Positions 62,969 to 64,000 of a DNA stretch of 64,000 bases are shown one piece after another. Position numbers and translations under genes: made by a program. This DNA is from Alicycliphilus sp. UBA6560 (GTDB lineage: Bacteria; Pseudomonadota; Gammaproteobacteria; Burkholderiales; Burkholderiaceae_C). The DNA lies in the NCBI GenBank assembly GCA_002434305.1, contig DJJU01000012.1, positions 1 to 64,000 on the forward strand, written 5' to 3'. Under the pieces are notes generated by a model. That model saw only the letters and a list, made by a program, of their open reading frames with translations, searched no databases and had not been told where the DNA came from. How positions within the stretch are numbered: position 1 is the stretch's first letter; the number at the start of each line of letters is the position of its first letter.

Positions 62969-63892
62969 ATGAATTCAAAAACCATAGCTGTCCCCACTTT
63001 CCAGATTAGGCTTGAAGGCACAAATGCCTTCAATACCCCGCTGCGCCAGCGAGGAGTGACACTACTGGAGCTGATGGTCGGTCTGACCATCGGTTTGCTG
63101 ACCATCGCAGTGGCGATGGGAGCGTTGATGGTGTCGCGTGGCGTGTCCGGCACGGTCAGCGATGCCAGCGATCTACAGCAGCAAGCTGCCTACGTGTACC
63201 GCGTGATAGGCCAGCAGCTGCGTCAGGCAGGGTCGGTCAAGTTGGAGCTGGATGCCAAGAACCAGGACCCCAATCGGGACGCCACCTTGGTTCAGACCCT
63301 CGACCGATACAAAGTGATCGACGTAGCCGCCCCCGTCGCCTTCGAGACCAATGCCACAGCAACCAACCCCGTTCCTGCTGCTACCGATACCCTGAGCGGT
63401 ACTGCAACATCGGTGGTAGTAGGTTTTCGCAACTACAAGGAGCCCTCGTTCGCAGAACCTGCCAAAGGAATGCGCTTCAGCAATTGCTTGGGCGAGAACA
63501 AAGGCAATGCGCTGGTGACCAGCAATTTCACTCTTAACGCAGTTACCAGCGAGTTGCGCTGCCTTGGCGACAATCCTCCCGCCCAGCCGGTTGCCCGCAA
63601 TGTCGCCAACTTCCAGGTGCGCTACCTCGTGCAGACCGGAGCGGCCACAGGTATTCCGCGACTGCAATATTCCAACACCGTCCCCGCCACGGACTGGGGA
63701 CGGGTGCAGGGTGTGGAAGTCTGCTTGGTGCTCTACGGCAGCGAGCCGATCGACCTGCCGCCAGGCACGTCCTATACCGACTGCGATGGCACCACCACGG
63801 TGGACATGACCGCTTTGACTGGCACTCGTGCACGTCGTATGCACATGGTCTTTCGCAACGTGTACCAACTGCGCAGCCAAGGGCTGATCTGA
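62969..63892 (+). CDS. pilW: Type IV pilus minor pilin PilW (PilW family)
   Basis: Prepilin cleavage site RQRG^VTLLELMVGLTIGLLTIAVAMGALMVS with Glu5. PilW is the large minor pilin of the tip complex; 307 residues here. The leader before the cleavage site is about 29 residues, longer than usual, and its DNA shares AAAAACCATAGCTG with repeat copy 5. ATG 62969 directly follows the pilV stop. It is a different protein from the TPR lipoprotein at 14-15 kb also called PilW/PilF. Confidence 0.9.
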   Translation: MNSKTIAVPTFQIRLEGTNAFNTPLRQRGVTLLELMVGLTIGLLTIAVAMGALMVSRGVSGTVSDASDLQQQAAYVYRVIGQQLRQAGSVKLELDAKNQDPNRDATLVQTLDRYKVIDVAAPVAFETNATATNPVPAATDTLSGTATSVVVGFRNYKEPSFAEPAKGMRFSNCLGENKGNALVTSNFTLNAVTSELRCLGDNPPAQPVARNVANFQVRYLVQTGAATGIPRLQYSNTVPATDWGRVQGVEVCLVLYGSEPIDLPPGTSYTDCDGTTTVDMTALTGTRARRMHMVFRNVYQLRSQGLI

Positions 63893-63903
63893 CGAGCCCC
63901 ACC

Positions 63904-64000
63904 ATGACCCTCCCCTCTCGGCTTCCACAGCACCCAGCTCGACGCCCCAGGCAACGCGGCATCGCGTTATTCGTCGTCATCGTGTTCGTCATGCTGTCCA
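63904..64000 (+). CDS. pilX: PilX-like minor pilin, cut by the window end
   Basis: The frame reads MTLPSRLPQHPARRPRQRG^IALFVVIVFVMLS, a prepilin leader followed by the hydrophobic start of a PilX-type protein (IALFV with no Glu5, as in PilX relatives). It begins 11 bases after the pilW stop. The rest lies outside the window. The expected order after it is pilY1 and pilE-like genes. Confidence 0.85.
   Translation, partial: MTLPSRLPQHPARRPRQRGIALFVVIVFVMLS

Overview
The window is a high-GC chromosomal segment of a betaproteobacterium, most likely order Burkholderiales, family Comamonadaceae. This rests on gene content and order (hfq-hflX-hflK-hflC-hisZ-purA; der-bamB-yfgM-hisS-ispG-rodZ-pilF-rlmN-ndk; hda-HAD-pcnB-folK; DUF3579 divergent from argD-argF), on the protein sequences, and on a roughly 50-100 base interspersed repeat with AGCGCTTG/CAAGCGCT arms that I associate with Comamonadaceae genomes. 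Nearly everything is core chromosome. I see no prophage, insertion sequence, CRISPR array or conventional defence island.

Layout. 0.1-7.5 kb (minus): phosphoribosyltransferase, purA, hisZ, a DUF2065 protein, hflC, hflK, hflX, hfq. 7.5-18.8 kb (minus): der, bamB, yfgM, hisS, ispG, a RodZ-like protein, pilF/pilW, rlmN, ndk, rluB, scpB. 18.9-22.4 kb (minus): rluD, nlpD, pcm, surE. 22.5-25.1 kb (plus): a quinone-oxidoreductase-like enzyme and a diguanylate cyclase. 25-28.6 kb: a gene-poor stretch, a small winged-helix-like protein, a LrgA/LrgB pair and a convergent photolyase. 28.7-33.1 kb: a chemoreceptor and a LysR regulator divergent from glutaryl-CoA dehydrogenase. 33.4-38.2 kb: two envelope proteins, an epimerase-like SDR, a ferredoxin-type reductase, a Cys-rich copper-binding four-helix protein and an orphan Bug-family binding protein. 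38.3-41.8 kb (minus): hda, HAD hydrolase, pcnB, folK. 42-47.8 kb: purM, AI-2E-type permease, universal stress protein, SirB1-like protein, murJ, rpsT. 47.8-51.5 kb: DUF3579, argD, argF, DUF488, DUF2945. 51.7-55 kb: a Fur-box-preceded feoA-feoB-small Cys protein operon bracketed by two YkgJ-family Cys-cluster genes. 55.2-58.1 kb: kynB-kynU-kynA. 58.1-60.9 kb: two YceI proteins, a cytochrome b561 and a CheX-like DUF3334 protein. 61-64 kb: a Rho_N-like small protein, tRNA-Ser(UGA), then a minor-pilin operon fimT-pilV-pilW-pilX cut by the window edge.

How they work together. Many minus-strand genes overlap by the ATGA/GTGA/TTGA stop-start arrangement (yfgM-bamB, rodZ-ispG, scpB-rluB, nlpD-rluD, HAD-pcnB-folK, feoA-feoB-Cys protein), which suggests translational coupling. 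kynB-kynU-kynA together carry tryptophan to anthranilate. argD and argF are adjacent arginine steps. FeoA/B import ferrous iron under probable Fur control.

The most unusual signals are in and around argF. One copy of the interspersed repeat lies inside the argF reading frame, in frame. The last 60 bases of argF also recur, about 92% identical, 99 bases downstream, with differences mostly at third codon positions. Other points worth a second look are the two YkgJ paralogues bracketing feo, a perfect 16-bp palindrome upstream of argD, repeated TTTGTC-N3-GACAAA-like sites between the chemoreceptor and LysR genes, and a pilin operon next to tRNA-Ser whose base use differs from its surroundings. 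I did not find a convincing new multi-gene system.
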